A DNA stretch of 64,000 bases from Armatimonadota bacterium (GTDB taxonomy: Bacteria; Armatimonadota; Fimbriimonadia; Fimbriimonadales; ATM1), in the NCBI GenBank assembly GCA_003577165.1, contig QEUM01000004.1, forward strand, positions 1 to 64,000, read 5' to 3'. Position numbers and translations under genes: made by a program. The notes below the pieces were generated by a model. The model was given only the letters and a program-made list of their open reading frames with translations, was not told the DNA's origin and made no database searches. This document shows, one piece after another, positions 9,090-17,553 of this stretch. The first letter of the stretch is position 1; each line of letters opens with the position of its first letter.

Positions 9090-10907
9090 CTAATACTCAT
9101 TTGAGCCGTGGAAGAAGCCCCTGTCCTGCCATGTTTGGCGAAGAATCGCTGGAGTTCGAGGAAGAACAAGGTCGATTAGCGGCTTCTTCGTAATCTTCCG
9201 CTCACGAATTCTGTTGTCGTAGTTCATCTCCATCGGAAGGCTATAGATGACCATCGCCTCATCCTTGCTGATGATCGAGCCGTTAAATCGCACACCCGTC
9301 CCGCCGGTGCCAAGCCGCCCCCCACCGAGGTAGTTGGTGTAAAGGATCGCATCGATGTCATCCACGCTCTCCGAGATGCTGTTGATGTACGAGTCGCTGT
9401 AAACGCTCTGATATCTCTTCCGCCCTGTGGAGTCGACTTCTACCGCGTTGAACGGTGGAATCCAATTGCCCGACTCATCGTAGCGTCCCTTTGTAAACGG
9501 CGGCGTCATGTAGTACAAAGGGTAAGGGAACTTGAACTTGCTGACGTCCCCGATCATCACGCTGCCGCGAGCGGCAAGGGCGAGCATGTCCTTAGAGCTG
9601 TTCGTGTCGTCGATCGCCTGCTGGACCGTTCCTTCAAAGTTAGGCGGATTTTTGTACCGAATGCTTCCCACGACGTGAACATTGCGCCCGGTGTAGATCG
9701 TGCCTTGCCCTTGGACGTACCCTTTGATCACGCAGTCTTGCGTAAACGTGACCGGTCCATGGATAAGGATCGGCTTCGACGAACTGCCAATCAAGACCCC
9801 GCTGCCAGAAACGACGCCGTTGGTGTCGAGCCGCACGTAGGAGTTCGTCGAGCTGTTCCAGACCTTTACGTACGCGCCTTGGCCGTAATCCGGGTTAACT
9901 TGGCCGTTGTCGAAAGTTTGACGGTCATCAATGTACGACGTACTCAGTGCGGTGTATCGCGTGAGGTCGCTGAGATCCGGCATTACGATTTCCGAGGTCG
10001 GCGTTGAATCCAGCAGGGTGCCGTCATACTTCCGGTATCCCCGAGCGTCCCCGATAATCGCGCCGGAGAGCCGGTTGTTGACGACCCCTCCCTCGTAGTC
10101 GTACAAAAAGTCCCGCCACTTCTCATACTCTTCCGATCCTTTTGCGCCATGCATGGACTCGTTGTATGCCATCCGCTTTCGCGTGTGGTACTGGGCGTTG
10201 TAAACCGAGTTCGTGTACTGATTTGGAGTGATATTTACGTAGCCCGCCGCGGGTGGGCTTAGTTTGTCGTTCATGCTCGCGAAAACTGACCCGTTGATCG
10301 TCGGCGTCCCTCCGCTAAAGTCGAAGTTTCCGTTCGCTCGCATATCTCCGTTGACGATGAGATCCAGAGGCCCAAAGCCAGTCATCCAACCATAGTTGTT
10401 GACGAAGTAGGTGTAGTCGAACACCTGACTTCTCGTCAAAGTGAACTGGCTTGCGACATCCACGATTTTGCGAGCCTCGTCAAAATCAAGGTGTCCGTCC
10501 TCGTCGCGATCGGTCCACGCAACGGCCCGTACGATGACCCGCCGGTTGTAGCTGTCAATCTCTTCGTAACCAATGACACCGACGGAATAGGCGTCGAAGT
10601 CGTTGACTCTGCCTCCTCGGCTTGCGCGAGGCGAGGAAGGGGAAGCTCCGTACAGGTCGGCGTCCAGCGTGTTGAAAAGTTGTTCGACCTTGAACGTCTT
10701 CCACATCGCGAGGAGTGCGTCCTGGATGCCCGCTTCACACGCATTTGCGAGGCGAATATCCAGTTCCTTACTTCTCGCGATTCGGATGGTCTGTGTGGCG
10801 CTGCTAACAAAAGCAGTCGTGCCGATTGCGATCAAGGAGAGGATTCCGAAGATCGAAATCAGTGCTATCCCGCGCTCGCGTTTGGATCTTCGAGTGTGCG
10901 TTCTCAT
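9090..10907 (-). CDS. Large PilX-like type IV pilus assembly protein with EF-hand loop
   Basis: A 605-residue protein whose N-terminus RERGIALISIFGILSLIAIGTTAFVS is the PilX_N-type helix of minor pilins, with the basic leader RRSKRERG. The rest is a large extracytoplasmic beta-rich domain. A sequence matching a canonical 12-residue EF-hand loop lies at residues 133-144 (D133, D135, D137, G138, L140, D141, E144), suggesting calcium binding. It sits third from last in a leftward pilin operon after PilV- and PilW-like genes, the usual order for minor pilin clusters (PilV-PilW-PilX). A role as a tip or priming minor pilin is inference; the size is well above that of typical PilX (about 200 residues). 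Confidence 0.75.
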   Translation of the reverse strand: MRTHTRRSKRERGIALISIFGILSLIAIGTTAFVSSATQTIRIARSKELDIRLANACEAGIQDALLAMWKTFKVEQLFNTLDADLYGASPSSPRASRGGRVNDFDAYSVGVIGYEEIDSYNRRVIVRAVAWTDRDEDGHLDFDEARKIVDVASQFTLTRSQVFDYTYFVNNYGWMTGFGPLDLIVNGDMRANGNFDFSGGTPTINGSVFASMNDKLSPPAAGYVNITPNQYTNSVYNAQYHTRKRMAYNESMHGAKGSEEYEKWRDFLYDYEGGVVNNRLSGAIIGDARGYRKYDGTLLDSTPTSEIVMPDLSDLTRYTALSTSYIDDRQTFDNGQVNPDYGQGAYVKVWNSSTNSYVRLDTNGVVSGSGVLIGSSSKPILIHGPVTFTQDCVIKGYVQGQGTIYTGRNVHVVGSIRYKNPPNFEGTVQQAIDDTNSSKDMLALAARGSVMIGDVSKFKFPYPLYYMTPPFTKGRYDESGNWIPPFNAVEVDSTGRKRYQSVYSDSYINSISESVDDIDAILYTNYLGGGRLGTGGTGVRFNGSIISKDEAMVIYSLPMEMNYDNRIRERKITKKPLIDLVLPRTPAILRQTWQDRGFFHGSNEY

Positions 10908-10928
10908 GGTTCCTCCGCGTGAATCTGT

Positions 10929-11516
10929 TTACAGTTGAATGCTGGGTGTGTTCCGAAGCAAAATTGTCTCGCGCACGCGGCCGTATGCTGTCTCGCCCTC
11001 CGCGCGGATCATCTTCTGAGTGACGAGGTGGACTGTCACTTGCCGGACAATCGCGCCACCATCCGAAGTGAAGGGCCGGTAAAGAGGACCCTCCGCTCCG
11101 CCGTGGCGATCCGTGAAGATGACATCGTCCAAAAGGACGGTTTGGCGCTCTCCGTCGAGCGAAATCAATTGCCCGTTAGCATCCACGTACATGCGCCGGA
11201 CGACGCCGTCCCATTCTGGCGGCAGCTTGTACCTACCATCCAAGTCTCGCTCGGGCAGCCTATAGGTGATTCCGCGACCATCGATGTCGACGGTAACGGA
11301 CATCGCCTCGCGCAGACGGTCGCGAATGTACTGGAGCGCTTGAGTGGAGGCTAACTCCACTTGAATGCGCGCTTCCCCTATGTACCAGGCCTGCATTGTT
11401 GAGACAAGGGCGATGACTCCGGATAAGAGCACGAGAGCCGTCAACGAAAGCCCGATTAACATCTCAAGCGTCGTTACGCCACGGCATCTCAGCAAAATGC
11501 GTCTTCCAGTTTTCAA
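10929..11516 (-). CDS. PilW-like minor prepilin
   Basis: This 195-residue protein starts with a short basic leader and a prepilin signal: cleavage is expected at G/VTTLEMLIGLSLTALVL, with the Glu at mature position 5 retained. A globular domain of about 160 residues follows. The start is a TTG at 11516, two bases after the stop of the upstream PilV-like gene, with GGGGAG about nine bases before it. It lacks cysteines outside the leader. It probably works with its operon neighbours in pilus priming. The exact subclass (PilW or GspJ) cannot be settled from sequence alone. Confidence 0.75.
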   Translation of the reverse strand: MKTGRRILLRCRGVTTLEMLIGLSLTALVLLSGVIALVSTMQAWYIGEARIQVELASTQALQYIRDRLREAMSVTVDIDGRGITYRLPERDLDGRYKLPPEWDGVVRRMYVDANGQLISLDGERQTVLLDDVIFTDRHGGAEGPLYRPFTSDGGAIVRQVTVHLVTQKMIRAEGETAYGRVRETILLRNTPSIQL

Positions 11517-11517
11517 A

Positions 11518-11976
11518 TCAAAACTCCCCTAAGTAATTGGTGAGCTGCACAGAACGCTCGCCGTTCCGTTCCGTCCACTCGACGCGAACCGTGATTGAGC
11601 GCAAGTCGTTGCGCACCTGCTGAATGCGCAGCCGACCCTTTCCGGATGGCAGAACTTGCCAAGGTGCGCCGAACTCTGTGCTGTCGACGTTGTCGAAGCG
11701 CAGAAAACCGGATCCGTCGGGGACAGTCGAGTCTAAGAGGCCTGCGTTAGCGAGGGCTGTGGCGTTGAGATTGGCGTAGCCGAGGCCCTTCACTGCCTCC
11801 ATTTGCTTCTGCGCGATCTCGGTGGCCTTGTTGAGCAAATCCGCGCGAGCGCGGCTGCTGTTCGCGACCGGCAAGGTGGACCCGATGATCAAGCCGCAGA
11901 TCGCGATGAGAAACACCGCAAAAAGCGTCTCGGCAAGTGAATACGCGCGAACGTGACGTGTGTATGCGCCTTCCAT
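11518..11976 (-). CDS. PilV-like minor prepilin
   Basis: A 152-residue protein with the N-terminal sequence RAYSLAETLFAVFLIAICGLIIGSTL. This is a prepilin helix in which the residue before cleavage is Ala rather than Gly, with Glu at mature position 5. The C-terminal domain is beta-rich with a WTERNG turn. It lies between the major pilin-like gene and the PilW-like gene. Ala at the -1 position is tolerated by some prepilin peptidases, so processing is likely but not certain. Confidence 0.7.
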   Translation of the reverse strand: MEGAYTRHVRAYSLAETLFAVFLIAICGLIIGSTLPVANSSRARADLLNKATEIAQKQMEAVKGLGYANLNATALANAGLLDSTVPDGSGFLRFDNVDSTEFGAPWQVLPSGKGRLRIQQVRNDLRSITVRVEWTERNGERSVQLTNYLGEF

Positions 11977-12002
11977 GTGTGCACCTCAGAAGGAAGCAAA
12001 TA

Positions 12003-12033
12003 GGGGAGCGGCGGTCTAAAGCCGCCGCTCCCC
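12003..12033 (-). terminator. Strong hairpin after the pilin gene
   Basis: A perfect 12-bp GC-rich stem (12003-12014 with 12022-12033) encloses a 7-base loop, 20 bases after the pilin stop. It may act as a terminator or as a processing hairpin that lets pilin mRNA exceed that of the minor pilins downstream. Confidence 0.65.
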
Positions 12034-12053
12034 AAGTTGTCGTCGTTAGCTGA

Positions 12054-12398
12054 TTACAGCTGGTGGCCGGCGATCGTACAAGTCGGGTTGGTGCCGACGT
12101 TGGCGACCGTGTAGGTACCGCCGCTCGGGCATTCCGGCTGGGACTTGATGTAGTCCGGGACGATGTCCGCCCAGGCAACTGCGTCGCCATCGGCAGCCTT
12201 GTTGTCCATAGCCCACTGCTCTTTCGCTGCGTCGATCTGGCGCAGGTTGCTGATGCAGCTCTTGGTTCGAGAAGTCTCACGTGCCTTGATGAAGTTAGGC
12301 ACGGCGATCGCCAGCAAGATGCCGATGATCAGGACGACGATCATGATTTCCACGAGGGTGAAACCCTTCGTGCGACGATTCTTCAGAAATCGAGTCAT
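12054..12398 (-). CDS. Major type IV pilin or pseudopilin
   Basis: This 114-residue protein has a textbook prepilin leader and helix: basic leader ending KG, then FTLVEIMIVVLIIGILLAIAV with Glu5. The mature region after NFIKARETSRTKSCISNLRQIDAAKEQWAMDN matches the short pseudopilins common in Armatimonadota and Planctomycetota. Two cysteine pairs could form disulfides (near residues 36 and 86-106). The ATG at 12398 has GGAGGA a few bases upstream and fixes the start. It heads a five-gene leftward operon and is followed by a strong hairpin, consistent with being made in excess. Confidence 0.9.
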   Translation of the reverse strand: MTRFLKNRRTKGFTLVEIMIVVLIIGILLAIAVPNFIKARETSRTKSCISNLRQIDAAKEQWAMDNKAADGDAVAWADIVPDYIKSQPECPSGGTYTVANVGTNPTCTIAGHQL

Positions 12399-12860
12399 GC
12401 TCTGTGTGGATCCTCCGCTGTTCTGATTGTTGGCACGGGTGTAACCCCCGCTCAGGGCAAACGTTCCATTTCGTGAGGTTTCTGCCACCCGGTAATCCTG
12501 CGGGTTATCCCAACCCCGAATTGGCGTCGAGGAGCACACTTTCAGTCGTTCAGGCCCTCCCGTCCAGCGTCATTTGGTCGAGAAGCGCGCACAAATTGGA
12601 GACAAGAAAAGCCAAACAACCCAAAAAAGGTCGATACAGCGCATTAAGCCAGTACTTAGTTACTGTATGTGGAAGACTCCTCGCGATGGTCTCGTAAATC
12701 CAGGAAAACAGCGAAAACAGAAGAAAAACGCAGATTTCGGCGGTGTTTCGCCCATCATCTTGAGTTCGCAGACCTCGTTGCTGTGAGGGGCCCTTTGGCA
12801 TACTCGCTCACGTTGCGTCGCCTTGTGCGGCGTGGCGGGTAGGGAGGGCTGTAACAGATC
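12399..12860. other. Divergent intergenic region with AT-rich core
   Basis: These 462 bases separate the leftward pilin operon from the rightward DnaA-like gene and contain no credible gene. A central stretch (about 12590-12745) is rich in A-tracts, unlike the surrounding GC-rich sequence. The pilin side offers a leader of up to 150-200 bases, but no known riboswitch could be recognised. Promoters for both directions are expected here but none matches consensus well. Confidence 0.6.
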
Positions 12861-13829
12861 GTGGAGCTGGTTTGGAGTGGAGCAGCGCCGGCATCGGTCA
12901 CCGATCGCGACTTGGTCTCGCCTGCGAGGGGCCGATTCGCCGTTCTGCCGTCCAACGTGGAGGCGACCCAACTTGCGGAGCGGGTCCTGGGGGGCGAGTG
13001 TCGGTTTGCCCTGATCGTCGGACCCGGAGGGACCGGGAAGACGCACCTGTTGGAGGCGGTCGCCGCGCGGGCGAGGGTAGCAGTGGTGAGGGCGGGCGAC
13101 CTCTCGCACGCCAAGCAGTCTGCATCCGACGGCCTCCTGGTCCTCGACGACGTCGAGGCGATCTCAGGCCAATCCAAGCTCGCGATCCAAGCGAGGATCT
13201 TGCTGGAGCGCCGAGTTCGCGCCAAGAGGCCGGTCATCGCCGCCGCAGCGACGGGCGGCATCCCTGCCACGAAGTTGGTTCCCTTCTCCCGTGTGTGGAG
13301 ATTGGCGAGCATCGAGCCGCCATCGGGTGATGAGCGGGTGGTTCTCCTAAATGAAATGTGCGCGAACTTGGGCATCGCCCTGCCCCCTGGGGCGGCGCGG
13401 CTGACCTCGCGCACGGTTACCGGCGACGGCCGGACATTGCGCGGTGCCCTGACGAGGCTTCGGGTCGCAGCAAGAGAGGAACTCGCGTCCGCGAGCCTCG
13501 TCAACATCGCCGGGTGGCTTTTCCCCTACGCGCAGGCGTCGGGCAGCTACGATCTGCGCGACATCGTATTCGACGCTGTCTGTCGGGCCGGTGGATCCGG
13601 TCCACGACGGCTCACCTGCAGCGAGTTGCAGTCGCTCGCCGCCTACCTCCTCCGCGTCCACGCAGAACTTCCGGAGGGCGCGATCGCCGAGTACTTCGGC
13701 GCATGCGGTGGTGAGGTCTTCCGGTGCGTCGAGAGGGTCAGAAAGCGGCTCGCCGTAGGAGAGAGGGCGATGACGGCAGCAGCCCGACGGGCGATGGCCT
13801 TCATCCAAGAGAGACTTTGTGACCGGTAG
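12861..13829 (+). CDS. DnaA/Hda-like AAA+ ATPase
   Basis: A 322-residue protein with a DnaA-type AAA+ core: Walker A GPGGTGKT (residues 54-61), Walker B LLVLDDVEAI (Asp96-Asp97) and a sensor region near PVIAAAATGG. The C-terminal 80 residues keep the helical outline of DnaA domain IV (a 'SLAAYLLRVHAEL...IAEYFG' pattern), but the DnaA-box recognition signature is not conserved. It lacks DnaA domains I and II. It may be a DnaA paralogue acting as an Hda-like regulator or a specialised DNA-binding ATPase; this is inference. The start is GTG at 12861 with GGGAGGG upstream. It overlaps the next gene by 11 bases. Confidence 0.65.
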   Translation: MELVWSGAAPASVTDRDLVSPARGRFAVLPSNVEATQLAERVLGGECRFALIVGPGGTGKTHLLEAVAARARVAVVRAGDLSHAKQSASDGLLVLDDVEAISGQSKLAIQARILLERRVRAKRPVIAAAATGGIPATKLVPFSRVWRLASIEPPSGDERVVLLNEMCANLGIALPPGAARLTSRTVTGDGRTLRGALTRLRVAAREELASASLVNIAGWLFPYAQASGSYDLRDIVFDAVCRAGGSGPRRLTCSELQSLAAYLLRVHAELPEGAIAEYFGACGGEVFRCVERVRKRLAVGERAMTAAARRAMAFIQERLCDR

Positions 13830-15117
13830 GTCGACCTGGCTCTTCGACTCCTGCGAGGGACAACAGGAAAACCCGGCAGATTTGTCATCGTCAAATCCGT
13901 CGTCTGCGGACAAAACTCATGCGGGCGAATCTGCGGCATCCATGAAGAGGGTCAGAGACCTCCCACTCTGGCCGGTGTGGCTGAACCCAGAACATCGAGT
14001 CGAAACAGCGCTCGTACTGATGAGGGGACACAAGATTCCCGCTCTCGGAGTCGTCGACGGCGGTACCTACGTCGGCGTGCTGTTCCTGGAGGACTTGGTC
14101 GGCCAGCCGCCGGAACGCGCTGCAGAGATGATGGTGGCGGCCGATTGCCTCGCCCTCCCCGTCGTGGCCGACGGCAAGTTCCTGGGCATCGTCTCGGCCC
14201 GCGACCTCCTACAGGAGATGGGTCGAAATTACGATCCGATGACCTCTCTTCCCTGGAGTGACAGCCTGCGCGAATGGGGCGCGGCGCGCCTGTCGGAGGG
14301 CCGAGAAATCACGGTCCTTTTCTTCGACATCGACTCGTTCGGCAACTTCAACAAGAGATACGGGCACCTCATCGGTGATCAGGTGCTGCGCCTTGTCGCG
14401 GACGTCTTCCGCGAAGCCGTGGACGCAGAGAGAGATCACCTCTGCCGCTACGGCGGTGACGAATTCGCGATCGGAACCCTCAGGCCCTATGAGGAAGCCC
14501 TTCCCTTCGCCGCGCGCGTCGCGCGCCTGGCGTCGGAGGTCCGACTCGAAGGAATCCCGGCCCCCGTCACCGTGTCTTACGGTCTCTCAGGCGGTCGCAG
14601 ACGCGGCGAGCGAACCGGCACGCACGGCCCCGCCACCCTCGACGATCTCATCAACATGGCGAGCAAAGAGTGCATGGCGGCCAAGGGCATCGAAGCCACC
14701 CTCCCACTCTTCGACTCGAAAGACGAAGACGAGATGGACAACGGCACGACGACTGCACAGCCCGCCCAGGGACCCGAAGTCCTCGCCGTGACGCTGAAAG
14801 AAGAAAAAGAGGGCTACGCGGCCGTGGTCGTGATCCGGTCCGACAGCCAAGTCGTTACCGGCGTCGCCGTGGGCGCCTCGGATCGCCACCAGGCAGGCGC
14901 TCTCGCAGCCCTCGACGCGGTCCAGCGGCTTCGCCGCGGCTCCGCCCTTCACATTGAGAAGGTGATGTCTACGGCGGGTCCGGACGGGGCGGAGATACTC
15001 TCCATCGCAGGATCGAAAGACGGCGCTCCCATCATCGTGACGAAGGTGTGCACGGGAGATCCGGCTCGGTTCTCGGCCGAAGCGGTCCTCGAGGCCTTTG
15101 GCGAAAATCTCTCTTAG
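13819..15117 (+). CDS. CBS-pair and GGDEF diguanylate cyclase with extra C-terminal domain
   Basis: Two CBS motifs occupy about residues 50-135, followed by a GGDEF domain: FFDIDSFGNFNKRYGH supplies the metal Asp170, and RYGGDEF (GGDEF at 212-216) is intact, so c-di-GMP synthesis is likely. The inhibitory I-site Arg is replaced (Ala203), so product inhibition is probably absent. After a linker, the last 125 residues form an alpha/beta domain I do not recognise. CBS pairs usually bind adenosyl ligands and could gate the cyclase. The GTG at 13819 overlaps the DnaA-like gene, suggesting coupling; an ATG at 13942, directly before the CBS region, is an alternative start. It is cytoplasmic with no membrane helices. 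Confidence 0.85.
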   Translation: MTGRSTWLFDSCEGQQENPADLSSSNPSSADKTHAGESAASMKRVRDLPLWPVWLNPEHRVETALVLMRGHKIPALGVVDGGTYVGVLFLEDLVGQPPERAAEMMVAADCLALPVVADGKFLGIVSARDLLQEMGRNYDPMTSLPWSDSLREWGAARLSEGREITVLFFDIDSFGNFNKRYGHLIGDQVLRLVADVFREAVDAERDHLCRYGGDEFAIGTLRPYEEALPFAARVARLASEVRLEGIPAPVTVSYGLSGGRRRGERTGTHGPATLDDLINMASKECMAAKGIEATLPLFDSKDEDEMDNGTTTAQPAQGPEVLAVTLKEEKEGYAAVVVIRSDSQVVTGVAVGASDRHQAGALAALDAVQRLRRGSALHIEKVMSTAGPDGAEILSIAGSKDGAPIIVTKVCTGDPARFSAEAVLEAFGENLS

Positions 15118-15161
15118 GCTGCGCTTCATAGGCCCCGCAGGGTCGTAGAATAGGACGGCCC

Positions 15162-16811
15162 ATGAATTCATCGAACGAGTCCGCTCGGATTCTCGACGAG
15201 ATTCTCGCGATGGTGAAGGACGACAACCCTCGCCTTCGCAATTACCTTTTCGCGCTCCAAAAATCCCTCGAGAGCGACGAGCGCCGAGCCCAGGAGATGG
15301 CGCAGACGCTCGCCGAATACGAAGACGCGTATCAGAAACTCACCGCGCCAGCGAACCGAACCGGCGTGTTCCTCGACTGGATCGAAGCGAAGGAGATCGC
15401 TCTCGTGGCCGTCGGCGACTCCGAATTCGTCGTCTCGGTGGATCCGAAGATCGATGCCAAGGACCTGAAGTGCGGCAGCCGCGTCAAAGTCAACGACGCG
15501 TACGCCGTGATCGGCACCATGCCGCCCCATCCAGGCGGACAAGTGATGAAAGTGGCCGAAGTTCTCGGCAAAGATCGCCTGAAAGTGAGCCAGGATCCTC
15601 AGGGCGCAGTGGGCCGAGTTGTGAAGCGCGCCGACTCGCTCGCGAAGGCAGGAATTCAGGTGGGCGATGAGGTGCGGATCGAACCGAACTTCAAGGTAGC
15701 GGTCGAACACTATCCGCAGCAGGCGAAGGAAGAGTACTTCTTCGAAGAGGTCCCAGAGATATCATGGGACCAAGTGGGCGGACAGCACGAGGCGATTCAG
15801 TTGATTCGCGAAACCATCGAAGGTCCGCTGCTCCATCCCGAGTTGTATAAGAAGTTCGACAAGAAGCCGATCAAGGGCATCCTCCTATTCGGCCCCCCCG
15901 GATGCGGTAAGACGCTCATCGGCAAAGCGATCGCTCACAACCTCTCGATCGAATACGGGAAGAAGAAGGGAAAAGAGGTCAAAGAGTACTTCATGCACAT
16001 CAGCGGGCCGCGAATCCTCAACATGTGGCTCGGAGAGACGGAGCGCATGGTCCGCGAGATCTTTCAGACCGCTCGCGAGCGAGCGAAGGAAGGACGACTC
16101 GTCTTCATCTTCTTCGATGAGGCCGAGTCGGTCCTGCGCACCCGCTCCAGCGGCCGCTGGCTGAACATCAGCAACACGGTCGTCCCCCAGTTCTGCGCGG
16201 AGTTGGACGGCCTGGTCTCCCTTGAGAACGTCGTGCTGATTCTCACGAGCAACCGGCCGGATTACATTGATCCCGCGATTCTCAGGCCCGAACGGATCGA
16301 TCGAAAAGTGAAGATTCGGCGGCCTGATCGTGACGCGACGCGCGAGATATTCAGCATCTACCTACACGATGCTCTGCCTCTCGACCCGGACGCGATCGCC
16401 GCCGAGGGGGGGGACGTGTCTGCGGTGCGCGACTGCCTGCTCGACACGATCACGAGTTACCTCTGGCGCACGACCGAGGAGACGGAATTCGTTCGGGTGT
16501 TTCTGCGCACCGGAACCAGCGAGACGCTGCATTGGAAGGACTTGGTCAGCGGCGCATTAATCAAGTCGGTCGTGGACCGCGCGAAGGACATCGCGATCAA
16601 GCGTGCGATCGCCGAGCCATCCAAACCGCACGGAATCCGATTAGACGACCTCAAAGAGGCGATTCGCTCCGAGTATCGCGAGAACGAAATCTTCCCGAAG
16701 AGCGACTCTCTCGACGATTGGCTGAAACTGCTGGATATCGAGGAATCGAACGTCGCGGCGGTCAAGCCGATTCGTGACGCGGACCGCGACGTCCGGGGGG
16801 GCGTCATCTAA
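15162..16811 (+). CDS. arc: Proteasome-activating AAA ATPase (ARC/Mpa type)
   Basis: A 549-residue ATPase that would unfold proteins for a bacterial 20S proteasome. In order: an N-terminal coiled coil (about 1-62), tandem OB-like domains (about 65-185), and an AAA module with the VGGQ lead-in, Walker A GPPGCGKT (244-251), a pore-loop region GPRILNMWLGETE and Walker B VFIFFDEAE. The interdomain organisation matches actinobacterial ARC/Mpa and UBact-associated homologues. The C-terminus ends RGGVI and lacks the QYL or HbYX tail used to dock onto 20S rings. No proteasome subunit, ubiquitin-like tag or ligase gene is in the window. A -10-like TAGAAT lies 10 bases before the ATG. Confidence 0.9.
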   Translation: MNSSNESARILDEILAMVKDDNPRLRNYLFALQKSLESDERRAQEMAQTLAEYEDAYQKLTAPANRTGVFLDWIEAKEIALVAVGDSEFVVSVDPKIDAKDLKCGSRVKVNDAYAVIGTMPPHPGGQVMKVAEVLGKDRLKVSQDPQGAVGRVVKRADSLAKAGIQVGDEVRIEPNFKVAVEHYPQQAKEEYFFEEVPEISWDQVGGQHEAIQLIRETIEGPLLHPELYKKFDKKPIKGILLFGPPGCGKTLIGKAIAHNLSIEYGKKKGKEVKEYFMHISGPRILNMWLGETERMVREIFQTARERAKEGRLVFIFFDEAESVLRTRSSGRWLNISNTVVPQFCAELDGLVSLENVVLILTSNRPDYIDPAILRPERIDRKVKIRRPDRDATREIFSIYLHDALPLDPDAIAAEGGDVSAVRDCLLDTITSYLWRTTEETEFVRVFLRTGTSETLHWKDLVSGALIKSVVDRAKDIAIKRAIAEPSKPHGIRLDDLKEAIRSEYRENEIFPKSDSLDDWLKLLDIEESNVAAVKPIRDADRDVRGGVI

Positions 16812-16827
16812 ACAGAGAACTCGGCTC

Positions 16828-17430
16828 TTATCCGAGTTGCGCTTCCATCCACGCGAGGGCGATGTCCTCGACGAGAAGCGAGTAGCCTCCGTCGCTTTTC
16901 GCGCCCATCTGCCTGAGGATGTAGGCGGGGTGAAGGGTCGCAATCGCTGTCTTCGCGTATGCGCAAGAGAACTTCTTCCCTCGCTCCTTTGTGATCTGGA
17001 ACCCCTTACGGATGATCGTGTTCGCGCTCGGCGCGCCGACGCACAGGATGACCTTTGGCGCGATGATCCTTAGTTGTTGGTCCAGCCACTGTGAGCATGC
17101 AGCGATCTCGTCGGGCGCGGGGGGTCGATTGTACGGCTTGCCGTCACGCCAGTCGCAGGCGCGACACTTGACGGTGTTGCAGATGTACACGTCCGTCCGA
17201 TCCAGGCCGTTATCCATCAAGGCTTGGTCGAGCAGTTTGCCGGCCCGCCCGACAAACGGCACGCCGGTTCGGTCCTCCTCTTCTCCTGGGCCTTCGCCGA
17301 CGAGGACCAAGGGGCTCTGCGGGTTGCCCACGCCGAACACCACCGTCCGCCTCCGCTCCGCCAGGCGGCAGGCAGTACAGGCCTCGGCCTGGGCCTTGAC
17401 CTCAGCCAGCGTGGTCGCGTGCGGCTCCAT
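16828..17430 (-). CDS. Type-4 uracil-DNA glycosylase (4Fe-4S)
   Basis: A 200-residue enzyme that removes uracil from DNA. Family-4 hallmarks are present: VGEGPGEEEDRTGVPFVGRAG (active-site motif near residues 44-64), the late ATLHPAYILR motif, and the iron-sulfur cysteines C18, C21, C89 and C112. It has the length of UDGa enzymes. It is convergent with the proteasomal ATPase gene (16 bases apart). No promoter was identified upstream of the ATG at 17430. Confidence 0.9.
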   Translation of the reverse strand: MEPHATTLAEVKAQAEACTACRLAERRRTVVFGVGNPQSPLVLVGEGPGEEEDRTGVPFVGRAGKLLDQALMDNGLDRTDVYICNTVKCRACDWRDGKPYNRPPAPDEIAACSQWLDQQLRIIAPKVILCVGAPSANTIIRKGFQITKERGKKFSCAYAKTAIATLHPAYILRQMGAKSDGGYSLLVEDIALAWMEAQLG

Positions 17431-17504
17431 TCCGATGTCCGCGCGGATGTTACCGAGGAGGCGTGGCGTGCGTCGGCGCCGCGGAGGCCGGAAACAAGAA
17501 CTGA

Positions 17505-17532
17505 GGGCAGCGGCCGAGAGTGGCCGCTGCCC
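17505..17532 (-). terminator. Hairpin terminator of the small lipoprotein gene
   Basis: A perfect 11-bp stem (17505-17515 with 17522-17532) with a 6-base loop lies 22 bases downstream of the lipoprotein stop. Read on the minus strand it is followed by a weak T-rich run. Confidence 0.6.
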
Positions 17533-17553
17533 TACATCGTAACAGTATTGCGA

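Noticed and set aside
12399-12500. A c-di-GMP (GEMM) riboswitch before the pilin gene
   Set aside because: The leader lacks the conserved GEMM core and tetraloop-receptor pattern; similarity was limited to short G/C runs.
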